From Arcticimaribacter sp002477625 (lineage in GTDB: Bacteria; Bacteroidota; Bacteroidia; Flavobacteriales; Flavobacteriaceae), in the NCBI GenBank assembly GCA_943846665.1, contig OX044358.1, positions 992,001 through 1,056,000 of the forward strand: a stretch of 64,000 nucleotides of DNA, given 5' to 3'. Position 1 is the first letter of the stretch. Each line of letters opens with the position of its first letter. Shown one piece after another: positions 1 to 9,094 of this stretch. The position numbers and the translations under genes were made by a program. The notes beneath the pieces were generated by a model. It had not been told where the DNA came from. It made no database searches and was given only the letters and a program-made list of their open reading frames with translations.

Positions 1-965
1 CTCAGAAATTTGTTCTTGTTGGGTCTGTCGTATTAAAGGAAGAGTTTTACCAACATTCGGTTTCGTTCCAAGGTTCAATTGAAACAGACAAGAATATTCT
101 GATTTATCCTGAAATTCCAGGCTTACTCAAAAAAATTCATGTAAGCGAGGGGCAAAAAGTAACCCAAGGTACACTCCTTGCAGAAATTTCGGATGGTGGG
201 TTACGAGATCAACTAGAGCAACTGAAGCTTCAACTGAAACTCGCCAAAACTACCTTCGAAAGACAGCAACGTCTTTGGAAACAAAAAATTGGTTCTGAAA
301 TTCAATTTTTACAAGCGAAAACCAATTACCTCAGCATCGAAAAAAGTGTTTCTCAGATGAAGGATCAGGTTGCAAAAACAAAAATTACAGCACCCTTTGA
401 CGGAGTCATCGATCATATTGTTGCCGATCGAGGCAGTAATCTTGCTCCCGGGATGACACCAATCATCAGAATCATCAATTTAGATCAGATGAAGGTTGCA
501 GCAGAAATTCCAGAAATTCACCTTCCAAACATCCACACCAACACCAGTGCTCTAGTATCCGTTCCTGTTTTAGGAACGCAATATGAGGAGCGTGTCAGTG
601 TTGTTGGAAATTTCATCAACCCAAACAACCGCTCTTTTCGAGTTGAAATATCTTTAGACAATAAAGAACAGATGCTAAAACCGAACATGACGGCACTAAT
701 TGAAGTCAACGACTACAACAATCCTAAGGCGGTTCTTGTATCGATCAAAAATATTTTAGAAAATCAAGCAGGAGCGAGCTACGTTTATAAGCTTGTTGAA
801 GAAGATGCAGCTCAGAAAACCTACAGAGTTGAAAAAACCTTTGTCAAATTAGGAAAATCTTCAAATAATAAAGTTGAAATTCTGAGTGGCCTTCAAGCTG
901 GAGATCGCATCGTTGAAGATGGAATTCGATTGGTTAAAGACCAACAATTAGTTAAAAACATCTAG
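1..965 (+). CDS. RND efflux periplasmic adaptor subunit (partial, 5' end outside window)
   Basis: Membrane-fusion (HlyD/AcrA-type) adaptor that links an inner-membrane RND pump to an outer-membrane channel. The frame is open from base 3 with no start codon fitting the family before the edge, so the N-terminus (signal peptide or lipobox) lies outside; about 320 residues are visible. The order fits the family: a first lipoyl half (around IYPEIPGLLKKIHVSEGQKV), an alpha-hairpin (QLEQLKLQLKLAKTTFERQQ), the second lipoyl half (KITAPFDGVIDHI) and a beta-barrel ending in an LVKDQQLV-like tail. The pump gene follows after 20 bases, so the two are one operon. The substrate cannot be told. Confidence 0.93.
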   Translation, partial: QKFVLVGSVVLKEEFYQHSVSFQGSIETDKNILIYPEIPGLLKKIHVSEGQKVTQGTLLAEISDGGLRDQLEQLKLQLKLAKTTFERQQRLWKQKIGSEIQFLQAKTNYLSIEKSVSQMKDQVAKTKITAPFDGVIDHIVADRGSNLAPGMTPIIRIINLDQMKVAAEIPEIHLPNIHTNTSALVSVPVLGTQYEERVSVVGNFINPNNRSFRVEISLDNKEQMLKPNMTALIEVNDYNNPKAVLVSIKNILENQAGASYVYKLVEEDAAQKTYRVEKTFVKLGKSSNNKVEILSGLQAGDRIVEDGIRLVKDQQLVKNI

Positions 966-985
966 GACCCAAACACAACAGATCC

Positions 986-3900
986 ATGAAAAAATCATCC
1001 GACTTAAAAGAATTCTCCCTCTCCTCTTGGGCCATAGACCACAGTACGGTCATCTATGTGATTATCGCCTTATTCTTTTTGCTAGGCGTATCGTCTTATA
1101 TGAGTATGCCCCGTGAAAATTATCCAGAGATCAATACCAACGAGGTGTTTATCAGTTCTGTTTTCCCAGGAAATACAGCCGAAGATATGGAGCGGCTCAT
1201 TACCGACCCTTTAGAAGAAGAGTTAAAAGGCGTTCCCAACCTGGTTAAAATCACCTCGACTTCCTTGGAGAATTTTTCTTTGATTACCGTTGAATTTGAT
1301 GAAAACATAACCAAAGAAAATGCGAAAATAAAAGTAAAGGATAAAATTGATGCGGTTACTTCAAGTGCGGATTGGCCTACCTTTAACAATGCCAAAGTAG
1401 AACCGACTGCTTTTGAGTTTAGTTTGTCTGAAGAGGTTCCAATTCTCAACATTGGTCTCAGTGGAGATTTACCCATTAAGGAAATGAAATTTTATGGTGA
1501 ATTGCTTCAAGATAAAATCGAACAGATGTCCGAAATCAAAGAAGTTGCTCTTCGTGGAGTTCAAGACTTTGAGGTAGAGGTTTCGCTCGACCTCATGAAA
1601 ATGAATGCTGCAACGGTGTCTTTCGACAATGTAATCAATGCCATAGCCCGAGGGAACAGTACCGTTTCTGCTGGGAATATTGAAGGGGACGGCTTACGTA
1701 GAAACATCCGTGTGCTTGGAGAAATAGAAAGCCCAGAAGAACTTGAGAATTTTGTGATTAAAACGCAAAATGGTGTTCTTTTTTTAGGCGATGTAGCTAC
1801 CGTTACTTTTAAAGAAAAAGAAAAAAACTCCTATGCCCGTTTGGATGGAAAATCTGCTTTGGTTCTTGACGTTAAAAAACGAAGTGGAAAAAATTTGATT
1901 CTATCGGTAGAAAAAATTAGAGCCATAGTCGAGGAAGTTATTGCAAATGATTTTCCAAGCACCATCAAGGTTGACATTTCAAACGACCAATCCAATACCA
2001 CAAAAAACATTGTTAGTGATTTGGCCAACAACATCATTTTTGGGGTGATTCTGGTAATCACTGTTCTAATGTTTTTCTTAGGCTTCCGAAATGCACTCTT
2101 TGTTGGTTTTGCAATTCCTATGTCCATGTTCATGTCCTTTATGATCTTAGGTTTCTTGGGCCAAACCATCAACACCATGGTTCTTTTTGGTCTTATTATG
2201 GGGCTTGGAATGCTGGTAGACAACGGAATTGTGGTAGTCGAAAACGCTTACCGATTAATGGAAAAAGAAGGCTTTACTGCAATCGAAGCTGCGAAAAAAG
2301 GGGTTGGTGAAATTGCGTACCCCATCATCATCTCTACAGCAACAACCATTGCGGCTTTTATACCCCTTGGCTTTTGGCCAGGTACCATTGGAAAGTTCAT
2401 GATTTTCTTTCCCATTACCCTTTCCATTGTTCTGGGATCTTCGCTAATTGTTGCCATATTTTTTAATTCCATGTTGGTTTCAAAATTCATGGAAATAGAA
2501 GATCGTGAGATTAGTCAAAAGAGTCTTTGGCGTTTAACCTTTGTTTTAGGTGGCTTAGGACTTCTGTTGGTGTTCAATACAGGAACCGTTCGAGGTTTAG
2601 GAACTCTGATGCTTTTTACAACTATTTTATTTTGGGCCTATAAATTTTTCATTAAAAAATGGGCTGTTTATTTTCAGAACGTTGTCCTTGTAAATTTAGA
2701 AAAAAGATATACCAAAGTATTGCGTTTTGCTTTGACAGGACGCATGCCCTATGTCTTTTTGTTTTCAACAATTGGGTTACTTTTTTCTTCCTTTATTATT
2801 CTCGGATTAGCTTCGCCAAAGGTTGAGTTTTTCCCAGAAAATCAGCCGCAGCAAATCTTTGTTTATATGGAATATCCAGAGGGTACCTCCATCGACAAAA
2901 CCAATGCTACTGCAAAACTTATTGAAGCTGAAATTCAGGAAGTCATCTCTCAGGAAAAATACACAGACGGCGATTCTAGCTTTATGATTGACTCCAACGT
3001 GTCTATGGTTGGGGCTGGAGCTCAAAATCCTGAAACCGATAAAGGGGGAGACCAAGAAATGCCCCACAAGGCAAAAGTCACCCTAACCATGTCGGAATTC
3101 AAACTCAGAAGAGGTCTTTCGAGTGAAGATCTGAGAAAAGAAATTCAAGCAAAACTTCAAGATAAGTATGCAGGTTTTTCAATTTCGGTTGAAAAAGAAG
3201 CAGCGGGACCTCCGGTAGGTTATCCTGTAAACATTGAACTTAAGGGAGAAGATTACGACGAATTAATTGCAATTGCTGAACGCTTGAAATCCTATTTAGG
3301 AAAAGAAAATATCCTGGGAGTAGAAGAAATCAAAATCGATGTAAATAAAAGTAAGCCCGGTCTAGCGGTCAATATCGATCGTAAAAAAGCTGGGGGTCTT
3401 GGAGTCGCTGGGGGTCAAATTGGCCAACAACTGAGACGTTCGCTCTTTGGTGAAAAAGCAGGCGTTTTTAAGAAGGATGGGGAAGACTATGACATCAACG
3501 TTCGCTTTGATGAAAAAGACAGACTCAGTACTGCTTCGCTTTTAGATCAATACATTGTGTTTCGAGATCAGGCCAGTGGAAAAATCAAAGAAATTCCGAT
3601 CAGTGCAATTGTCGATTTGGATAATTCTGTTTCCTTTAGTGCCATCAAGCACAAGGAACTTCGACGTGTTGTCACAGTCTATTCGGCTGTTTTAGCCGGC
3701 TACAATGCAAATGAAGTTGTCGACCACGTAAAAGAAAGCATGATCGGTTTCGACGGCATCCCTTCCGGTGTAGATTATGAATTTACTGGAGAAGTTGCAG
3801 AACAAGAAGCCAATATGAATTTCTTATTGGGTGCTTTAGCAACTGCTTTAGGGCTTATCGTATTATTACTGGTACTTCAATTCAATTCCATCTCCAATCC

Positions 3901-4432
3901 ACTCATCATCCTACTTTCTATTTTCTTAAGTTTTACGGGTGTACTTTATGGAATCAGTTTATTCGGAATGCCTTTTGTAATCATGATGACGATGATGGGA
4001 ATTATCTCCCTTTCAGGAATTGTGGTAAACAATGGGGTGGTTCTGATCGATTATACCCAACTGCTCATTGCACGAAAAAAAGAAGAATTGGGTATTTCGT
4101 TTGAAGAGATGCTTCCACGTATTGAAGCTAGAGAAGCTATTGTTTTAGGCGGAACTGCACGTTTGCGACCTGTGTTGCTAACGGCAATAACAACCATTTT
4201 AGGGCTTATCCCACTGGCAACTGGCCTCAACATTGATTTTTCTTCTTTGGTGACCAACTGGGATCCCAACATTTATATTGGAGGAGACAATGTGATTTTC
4301 TGGGGACCACTGGCTTGGACCGTGATTTTTGGGCTATCCTTCGCTACCTTCCTAACTTTGGTAATCGTTCCAGCTTGTTTTTACTTGGTGTATCGATTAA
4401 AATTAAAGATTAAAGCCTTTCGAAACTCCTAA
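986..4432 (+). CDS. RND family efflux permease (AcrB/CzcA superfamily)
   Basis: Inner-membrane proton-driven pump of 1148 residues, somewhat longer than AcrB. N-terminal TM1 is followed by the porter region (MPRENYPEINTNEVFISSVF, then PGNTAEDMERLITDPLEEEL), a TM2-TM6 block, a second porter half and a C-terminal TM block, which is the usual duplicated layout. The TM4 proton-relay motif reads GMLVDNGIVVVENA: the first Asp is kept, the second position, Asp in AcrB, is Asn. The operon partner is the adaptor 20 bases upstream. No outer-membrane factor is in the window. Drug, metal or lipid export cannot be distinguished. Confidence 0.95.
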   Translation: MKKSSDLKEFSLSSWAIDHSTVIYVIIALFFLLGVSSYMSMPRENYPEINTNEVFISSVFPGNTAEDMERLITDPLEEELKGVPNLVKITSTSLENFSLITVEFDENITKENAKIKVKDKIDAVTSSADWPTFNNAKVEPTAFEFSLSEEVPILNIGLSGDLPIKEMKFYGELLQDKIEQMSEIKEVALRGVQDFEVEVSLDLMKMNAATVSFDNVINAIARGNSTVSAGNIEGDGLRRNIRVLGEIESPEELENFVIKTQNGVLFLGDVATVTFKEKEKNSYARLDGKSALVLDVKKRSGKNLILSVEKIRAIVEEVIANDFPSTIKVDISNDQSNTTKNIVSDLANNIIFGVILVITVLMFFLGFRNALFVGFAIPMSMFMSFMILGFLGQTINTMVLFGLIMGLGMLVDNGIVVVENAYRLMEKEGFTAIEAAKKGVGEIAYPIIISTATTIAAFIPLGFWPGTIGKFMIFFPITLSIVLGSSLIVAIFFNSMLVSKFMEIEDREISQKSLWRLTFVLGGLGLLLVFNTGTVRGLGTLMLFTTILFWAYKFFIKKWAVYFQNVVLVNLEKRYTKVLRFALTGRMPYVFLFSTIGLLFSSFIILGLASPKVEFFPENQPQQIFVYMEYPEGTSIDKTNATAKLIEAEIQEVISQEKYTDGDSSFMIDSNVSMVGAGAQNPETDKGGDQEMPHKAKVTLTMSEFKLRRGLSSEDLRKEIQAKLQDKYAGFSISVEKEAAGPPVGYPVNIELKGEDYDELIAIAERLKSYLGKENILGVEEIKIDVNKSKPGLAVNIDRKKAGGLGVAGGQIGQQLRRSLFGEKAGVFKKDGEDYDINVRFDEKDRLSTASLLDQYIVFRDQASGKIKEIPISAIVDLDNSVSFSAIKHKELRRVVTVYSAVLAGYNANEVVDHVKESMIGFDGIPSGVDYEFTGEVAEQEANMNFLLGALATALGLIVLLLVLQFNSISNPLIILLSIFLSFTGVLYGISLFGMPFVIMMTMMGIISLSGIVVNNGVVLIDYTQLLIARKKEELGISFEEMLPRIEAREAIVLGGTARLRPVLLTAITTILGLIPLATGLNIDFSSLVTNWDPNIYIGGDNVIFWGPLAWTVIFGLSFATFLTLVIVPACFYLVYRLKLKIKAFRNS

Positions 4433-4448
4433 AGAAGATTGAACTTAA

Positions 4449-4456
4449 TATCTTTG
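4449..4456 (+). promoter_or_regulatory. Bacteroidota -7 box (TATCTTTG) for aspS
   Basis: Exact match to the TAnnTTTG consensus, 17 bases before the aspS start. No clear -33 element is visible. It implies that aspS is transcribed separately from the efflux pair. Confidence 0.55.
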
Positions 4457-4473
4457 CGAAGAATTTTGAAACT

Positions 4474-6228
4474 ATGCTAAGAACAAATAACTGTGGGGAA
4501 TTAAACCTTACACACCTTGGAAATAAAGTGACCCTAGCCGGATGGGTACAAAAAACCCGTAACAAAGGCTTTATGATATGGGTCGATTTACGGGATCGTT
4601 ACGGCATCACTCAAATTATTTTTGACGAAGAGCGTACCGATAAAAAAACATTGGAAAGGGCGCAAAATCTGGGCCGCGAATTTGTGATTCAAGTTGAAGG
4701 AACGGTCATTGAGCGCGAATCAAAAAACTCGAATATACCAACGGGTGCAATTGAAATTCTAGCAGAATCTTTCACCATTTTAAATGCTTCGAAAACACCT
4801 CCTTTCACTATTGAAAACGAAACCGATGGTGGCGAAGAATTGCGCATGCAATACCGCTACCTCGATATCCGTAGAAAGCCTGTTTGTGAAAATTTAATTT
4901 TTCGTTCTAAGGTAAGTTTAGCAATTCGCAACTACTTATCCTCCTATAATTTTATAGACGTTGAGACTCCCTACTTGATTAAGTCTACGCCAGAAGGTGC
5001 ACGTGATTTTGTAGTGCCCTCTCGAATGAATTCAGGAGAATTTTACGCCTTACCTCAGTCGCCACAAACCTTCAAGCAACTGCTGATGGTTGGCGGAATG
5101 GACCAGTATTTTCAGATTGTTAAATGTTTTCGAGACGAAGATTTACGTGCCGATAGACAACCCGAATTTACTCAAATTGATTGCGAAATGACCTTCGTAG
5201 AACAAGAAGATATTCTCGCTCGTTTTGAGGGCCTACTCATACACCTTTTAAAAGAAATTAAAGGCGTCGAAGTATCCGATTTCCCAAGAATGACCTATGC
5301 AGAGGCGATGCAAAAATACGGAAACGACAAACCCGACATTCGTTTTGGAATGGAGTTTGCCGAACTCAACGAGCTTGCCAAAGGCAAAGGCTTTCCTGTT
5401 TTTGACCAACAAGAACTGATTGTTGGAATAGCAGTGACAGGAGCTGCAAGTTATACCCGAAAACAAATCGATGCCTTAATCGATTGGGTCAAAAGACCTC
5501 AAATTGGTGCCAACGGATTGATCTGGGTGAAATGTAATGAAGATGGGAGTTTCAAATCCTCTGTAGATAAATTTTATTCACAAGAAGATCTACAAGCATG
5601 GGCTTCTAGTACGCAAGCAAAAGCTGGAGACTTGATCCTCGTGATGGGTGGAGATGCCCATAAAACGCGAACACAACTTTCTGCTTTACGTATGGAATTG
5701 GCAGAGCAGTTGGGTCTTCGTGATCCAGAGGTTTTTGCTCCCCTATGGGTAGTAGACTTTCCCCTTTTAGAATGGGACGAAGAAAGCAAACGCTTCCACG
5801 CCATGCACCATCCCTTTACAGCTCCAAAACCCGAACAAATGGAACTCTTGGCAACCGACCCAGCAGCTGTCAACGCTAACGCCTATGATTTGGTTCTTAA
5901 CGGAAATGAAATTGGAGGAGGATCCATCCGAATTCATGATGCTGCAGTTCAAGAAACCATGTTCGATTTACTCGGATTTACTAAGGAAGAAGCACAGGCT
6001 CAATTCGGATTTTTAATGGAGGCATTCCAGTATGGTGCCCCTCCGCACGGTGGCATTGCACTTGGACTGGATCGTTTGGTTGCCCTCTTAGGCGGACAAG
6101 AAACCATTCGAGATTTTATTGCATTCCCAAAAAATAACAGCGGTCGTGATTTGATGATCGACGCCCCTGCTTCAATTGCCGAAACACAATTAGACGAGTT
6201 GAATCTTACCATTAAAGCAAAAGAGTGA
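4474..6228 (+). CDS. aspS: aspartate--tRNA ligase
   Basis: Class II aminoacyl-tRNA synthetase charging tRNA(Asp) in the cytoplasm; 584 residues, the usual bacterial length. It has an N-terminal OB-fold anticodon domain (residues about 1-110, VTLAGWVQKTRNKGFMIWVD), class II motif 2 (FRDEDLRADRQPEFTQIDCE), the bacterial GAD insertion (about 280-420) and motif 3 (GIALGLDRLVALL) near the C-terminus. A -7 box lies just upstream. The stop overlaps the start of the ClC gene (TGATG), which suggests co-transcription. The archaeal-type nondiscriminating form can be excluded by the GAD insertion. Confidence 0.97.
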   Translation: MLRTNNCGELNLTHLGNKVTLAGWVQKTRNKGFMIWVDLRDRYGITQIIFDEERTDKKTLERAQNLGREFVIQVEGTVIERESKNSNIPTGAIEILAESFTILNASKTPPFTIENETDGGEELRMQYRYLDIRRKPVCENLIFRSKVSLAIRNYLSSYNFIDVETPYLIKSTPEGARDFVVPSRMNSGEFYALPQSPQTFKQLLMVGGMDQYFQIVKCFRDEDLRADRQPEFTQIDCEMTFVEQEDILARFEGLLIHLLKEIKGVEVSDFPRMTYAEAMQKYGNDKPDIRFGMEFAELNELAKGKGFPVFDQQELIVGIAVTGAASYTRKQIDALIDWVKRPQIGANGLIWVKCNEDGSFKSSVDKFYSQEDLQAWASSTQAKAGDLILVMGGDAHKTRTQLSALRMELAEQLGLRDPEVFAPLWVVDFPLLEWDEESKRFHAMHHPFTAPKPEQMELLATDPAAVNANAYDLVLNGNEIGGGSIRIHDAAVQETMFDLLGFTKEEAQAQFGFLMEAFQYGAPPHGGIALGLDRLVALLGGQETIRDFIAFPKNNSGRDLMIDAPASIAETQLDELNLTIKAKE

Positions 6229-8021
6229 TGCAACTGCAAGGGAGTTTAACCTTAAAAAAGTTCCTGATTTGGAGGATTAAACACATCCCAAACAAACAAT
6301 TTATACATTTCGTAAGCATTGTTGTTGGTATTTTATCGGGGCTTTTGGCTGCTGTAATAAAAAATACCACCTATTTTTTCCAACAACAGATTACCAATGT
6401 AAACATAGAATACCAATCTCTTTTTTACTTTATTTTTCCTATTCTCGGGATCCTGCTAACTTTGGCAATCATCCGATACGGCATCAAAAAACCGGTAAAT
6501 CACGGGATTCCCTCCGTGCTTTATGCCCTTTCAAAACGGAAAGGTATCATGCCCGCTTATCAAATGTTTGCTTCTGTTTTTACAGCTCCAATAACCATAG
6601 GATTTGGAGGCTCTGCCGGTCTCGAAGGGCCAACGGTATCTGGAGGTGCGAGTATCGCTTCTAATTTATCACGGCTGTTGCATTTAAATCAGGCTACCCG
6701 CAGCTTACTCATCGGCTGTGCAGCCGCTGGTGCCATGTCTGCTATTTTCAAAGCTCCGATAGCTGCTATCATATTTGCCATCGAAGTTTTTAGTTTGGAT
6801 ATGACCTTAGCATCTTTACTTCCCCTTTTATTCGCTTCCATTTCGGCATTACTCACAACTTACTTTTTTTTTGGATCTACGCAGTTACTCCCTTTTGAAC
6901 TGAAAGATATTTTCAATTTAAATCATTTGGGATATTATATGATCTTTGGGATAATCGCTGGATTAGGTTCTGTTTATTTTACAAAGATGTATCTGTGGAT
7001 TGAACGTTTTTTCGAAGTTCAACTAAAAGGATATCAGCGGGTGATTTTAGGAGGGCTTTGCCTCAGTATTCTCATCGTTCTTATTCCGCCCTTGTATGGA
7101 GAAGGTTTTGAAACCATCAATAATTTATTGAGAGAGGACTATCTAGCGGCCATCGGCACTTCTGTATTCATCAAAGATTTTGATCAAACTTGGACTGTTA
7201 TTTTCTTGCTTCTTGGGCTTGTTTTCTTCAAGGTAATCGCAACTAGTTTAACCTTTGGCGCAGGAGGAAAAGGTGGTGTCTTTGCTCCCTCATTGTTTAT
7301 GGGTAGTGCCCTTGGACATGTTTTTGCCAAAATAATCAATGCCCTTGGGGTTACAAGCATACCCATTTCGGTAAGTAATTTTACCCTAGTTGGAATGGCC
7401 GGAATGATTGCAGGTATTTTACATGCCCCCCTTACAGCAATTTTCTTGATTGCAGAACTAACGGGTGGTTATACCTTGTTTCTCCCACTCATGATTACGG
7501 CCTCTTTGGCTTTTGCCATCTCCAAATACTTTGTGCCTACAACGATATACACCACCGACCTGGTGAAAAAAGATGCCCTCCTAACCCACGACAAAGACGA
7601 CACCATACTCACCCTCATGCAATTGGATAAATTGATTGAAAAAAACTTTTGTATTCTTTCTCCTGCAATGACACTGGGTACTATGCTTACCGAGGGGGTA
7701 GCAAAATCAAAACGAAATTTATTCCCGGTTCTGAACGAAGAGGAGGCTCTTTTGGGGATTGTCTTATTGGACGACGTTCGAGAATTCATGTTCGACTCAT
7801 CCCTACACGAAACAGTCTTCGTACGATCGCTGATGCACAGTCCGCCCAATGTAATTCATTATGAAAAGGATCATATGAAAGTCATCATGCGGAAATTTCA
7901 AGACAGTAGTGCATGGAATTTACCCGTCTTAAAAGAAGGAAAATTTCTCGGGTTTGTATCTAAATCCAAACTGCTTTCGGTTTATCGCAGAGAACTTATT
8001 CGGGTTAGTGACCCACTTTAA
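6228..8021 (+). CDS. ClC family chloride channel / H+-Cl- exchanger with CBS domains
   Basis: Polytopic membrane anion transporter of 597 residues. The selectivity-filter motifs are clear: GSAGLEGPTVSGG (near residue 130) and GKGGVFAPSLFMG (near 350), followed by GMAGMIAGILHAPLTAI. After the roughly 430-residue membrane core, a cytoplasmic tail of about 160 residues looks like a CBS pair (ILSPAMTLGTML; VRSLMHSPPNVIHYEKDHM). The ATG at 6228 shares one base with the aspS stop; a GTG directly before it (6225) would add one residue. Whether it is a channel or an exchanger cannot be settled here. Confidence 0.93.
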   Translation: MQLQGSLTLKKFLIWRIKHIPNKQFIHFVSIVVGILSGLLAAVIKNTTYFFQQQITNVNIEYQSLFYFIFPILGILLTLAIIRYGIKKPVNHGIPSVLYALSKRKGIMPAYQMFASVFTAPITIGFGGSAGLEGPTVSGGASIASNLSRLLHLNQATRSLLIGCAAAGAMSAIFKAPIAAIIFAIEVFSLDMTLASLLPLLFASISALLTTYFFFGSTQLLPFELKDIFNLNHLGYYMIFGIIAGLGSVYFTKMYLWIERFFEVQLKGYQRVILGGLCLSILIVLIPPLYGEGFETINNLLREDYLAAIGTSVFIKDFDQTWTVIFLLLGLVFFKVIATSLTFGAGGKGGVFAPSLFMGSALGHVFAKIINALGVTSIPISVSNFTLVGMAGMIAGILHAPLTAIFLIAELTGGYTLFLPLMITASLAFAISKYFVPTTIYTTDLVKKDALLTHDKDDTILTLMQLDKLIEKNFCILSPAMTLGTMLTEGVAKSKRNLFPVLNEEEALLGIVLLDDVREFMFDSSLHETVFVRSLMHSPPNVIHYEKDHMKVIMRKFQDSSAWNLPVLKEGKFLGFVSKSKLLSVYRRELIRVSDPL

Positions 8022-8037
8022 TAGATCATAACGTTTA

Positions 8038-8274
8038 ATGAAATACATACTTCGGATTTTATTTTTCTGTCTTTTAGGAATTCTTGGAAGAGGCTATTAT
8101 GTAAAAGAACTACTCGACTATAAGGATGGTGAAAAAATAATTGGCTTGGGTGTTTTATTTGGTGCTTTTGTTTATTTGCCCCTTTTTTTATACCACCGTT
8201 GGAAAGATAAAAACATTGCTGATTATACTTTGACCGACGAAAATATGAAGAAAATGAGTGGTAAAAAAAATTGA
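8038..8274 (+). CDS. small predicted membrane protein, unknown function
   Basis: 78 residues with two hydrophobic segments (about 4-20, ILRILFFCLLGILG, and 38-54, IGLGVLFGAFVYLPLFLYH) and a charged C-terminal tail (about 55-78). It starts 16 bases after the ClC stop and may be the last gene of that operon. I do not recognise the family. The length, the clean start and the tandem position favour a real gene. It could be an accessory membrane protein, but nothing shows this directly. Confidence 0.65.
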   Translation: MKYILRILFFCLLGILGRGYYVKELLDYKDGEKIIGLGVLFGAFVYLPLFLYHRWKDKNIADYTLTDENMKKMSGKKN

Positions 8275-8332
8275 ACCTGCTGACTATCAATATTTCTAAG
8301 GTATTTTACTATCCAAATAAAAAACAAATTTG

Positions 8333-8340
8333 TACCTTTG
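8333..8340 (+). promoter_or_regulatory. -7 box (TACCTTTG) for the cold-shock gene
   Basis: Exact TAnnTTTG match 20 bases before the ATG at 8361. The implied leader is only about 15 bases, unlike the long cold-shock leaders of enteric cspA. Confidence 0.6.
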
Positions 8341-8360
8341 TAGATATATAATCATATGGT

Positions 8361-8552
8361 ATGACAGGTACAGTAAAATTTTTTAATGCATCCAAAGGTT
8401 ATGGATTCATAACCAATGATGAAACAGGCCAAGACATTTTTGTCCATGTAACGTCTCTTGACGGAGTAAGTCTAAACGAGGGCGACAAAGTAGAATACGT
8501 TGAAGAAGAAGGTAAAAAAGGAAAAGTGGCAGCACAAATCCAAGTCTTATAA
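8361..8552 (+). CDS. cold-shock domain protein (CspA family)
   Basis: A 63-residue single cold-shock domain, an OB-fold that binds single-stranded nucleic acid and acts as RNA chaperone. Both RNA-binding motifs are visible: RNP1 as KGYGFI (residues 12-17) and RNP2 as DIFVHV (about 25-30). It is slightly shorter than enteric CspA (70). It is monocistronic, with its own -7 box upstream and a strong hairpin terminator downstream. Flavobacteria often carry several paralogues, so the exact name is left open. Confidence 0.95.
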   Translation: MTGTVKFFNASKGYGFITNDETGQDIFVHVTSLDGVSLNEGDKVEYVEEEGKKGKVAAQIQVL

Positions 8553-8574
8553 AAAACATTTTATTTTGGTTCAA

Positions 8575-8605
8575 AAAAAGCACTCCTCAGGGGTGCTTTT
8601 TTTTA
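8575..8605 (+). terminator. Rho-independent terminator between csp and tadA (works both ways)
   Basis: Stem AGCACTCC / GGGGTGCT with a TCA loop (8579-8597), flanked by an A-run before and a T-run after. It serves the cold-shock gene on the plus strand and, in reverse, tadA, whose stop codon lies at its edge. Confidence 0.85.
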
Positions 8606-9037
8606 TCGTTTCGCTTTAAAAAAGCGTTCCAACAAGGCTCCAGATTCCTCCGCCAAAACACCCCCTTGAATTTTAGATTTGGGATGTGCATGCACCCCTT
8701 GAGAAGCAAAGCCCCGTTTGGGGTCTGAAGCTCCAAATACAACACGATCCAACTGGCTCCAATAAAGGGCGCCCATACACATAACACAAGGCTCAAGTGT
8801 TACATATAGGGTGCATCCTTTTAAATATTTCCCATTTAAAAAATGCGATGCGGCCGTAATCGCCTGCATTTCTGCATGAGCAGTAACATCTTTTAGGCGT
8901 TCGGTTAGGTTATGAGCGCGTGCTACGATCCGTTGATCAATAACAACAACGGCACCTACAGGAACCTCATCCATTTCGAAAGCCAATTCTGCCTGCTCGT
9001 AGGCTTTTTGCATAAAGTAAGCATCGTCTAATTCCAT
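8603..9037 (-). CDS. tadA: tRNA-specific adenosine deaminase (A34 to I34)
   Basis: Zinc-dependent cytidine-deaminase-fold enzyme that makes inosine at the wobble position of tRNA(Arg)ACG. It has 144 residues. Zinc ligands and the catalytic Glu appear in HAEMQAI and PCVMCMGAL, as in TadA. ATG at 9037 is chosen: a GTG 21 bases further upstream would add seven residues not usual in the family. It is divergent from dxs, with about 57 bases between the two starts. It could in principle be a guanine deaminase, but the overall fit is to TadA. Confidence 0.93.
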   Translation of the reverse strand: MELDDAYFMQKAYEQAELAFEMDEVPVGAVVVIDQRIVARAHNLTERLKDVTAHAEMQAITAASHFLNGKYLKGCTLYVTLEPCVMCMGALYWSQLDRVVFGASDPKRGFASQGVHAHPKSKIQGGVLAEESGALLERFFKAKR

Positions 9038-9082
9038 GCTTAAAAGTAAGCATTTCACAATTCATAATTCTGAATTAACGCC

Positions 9083-9090
9083 TACCTTTG
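9083..9090 (+). promoter_or_regulatory. -7 box (TACCTTTG) of dxs, very close to the start codon
   Basis: Exact TAnnTTTG match ending only four bases before the GTG start at 9095. In Bacteroidota transcription begins about 5-7 bases after this box, so the dxs mRNA would be leaderless or nearly so. Confidence 0.6.
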
Positions 9091-9094
9091 TCTT

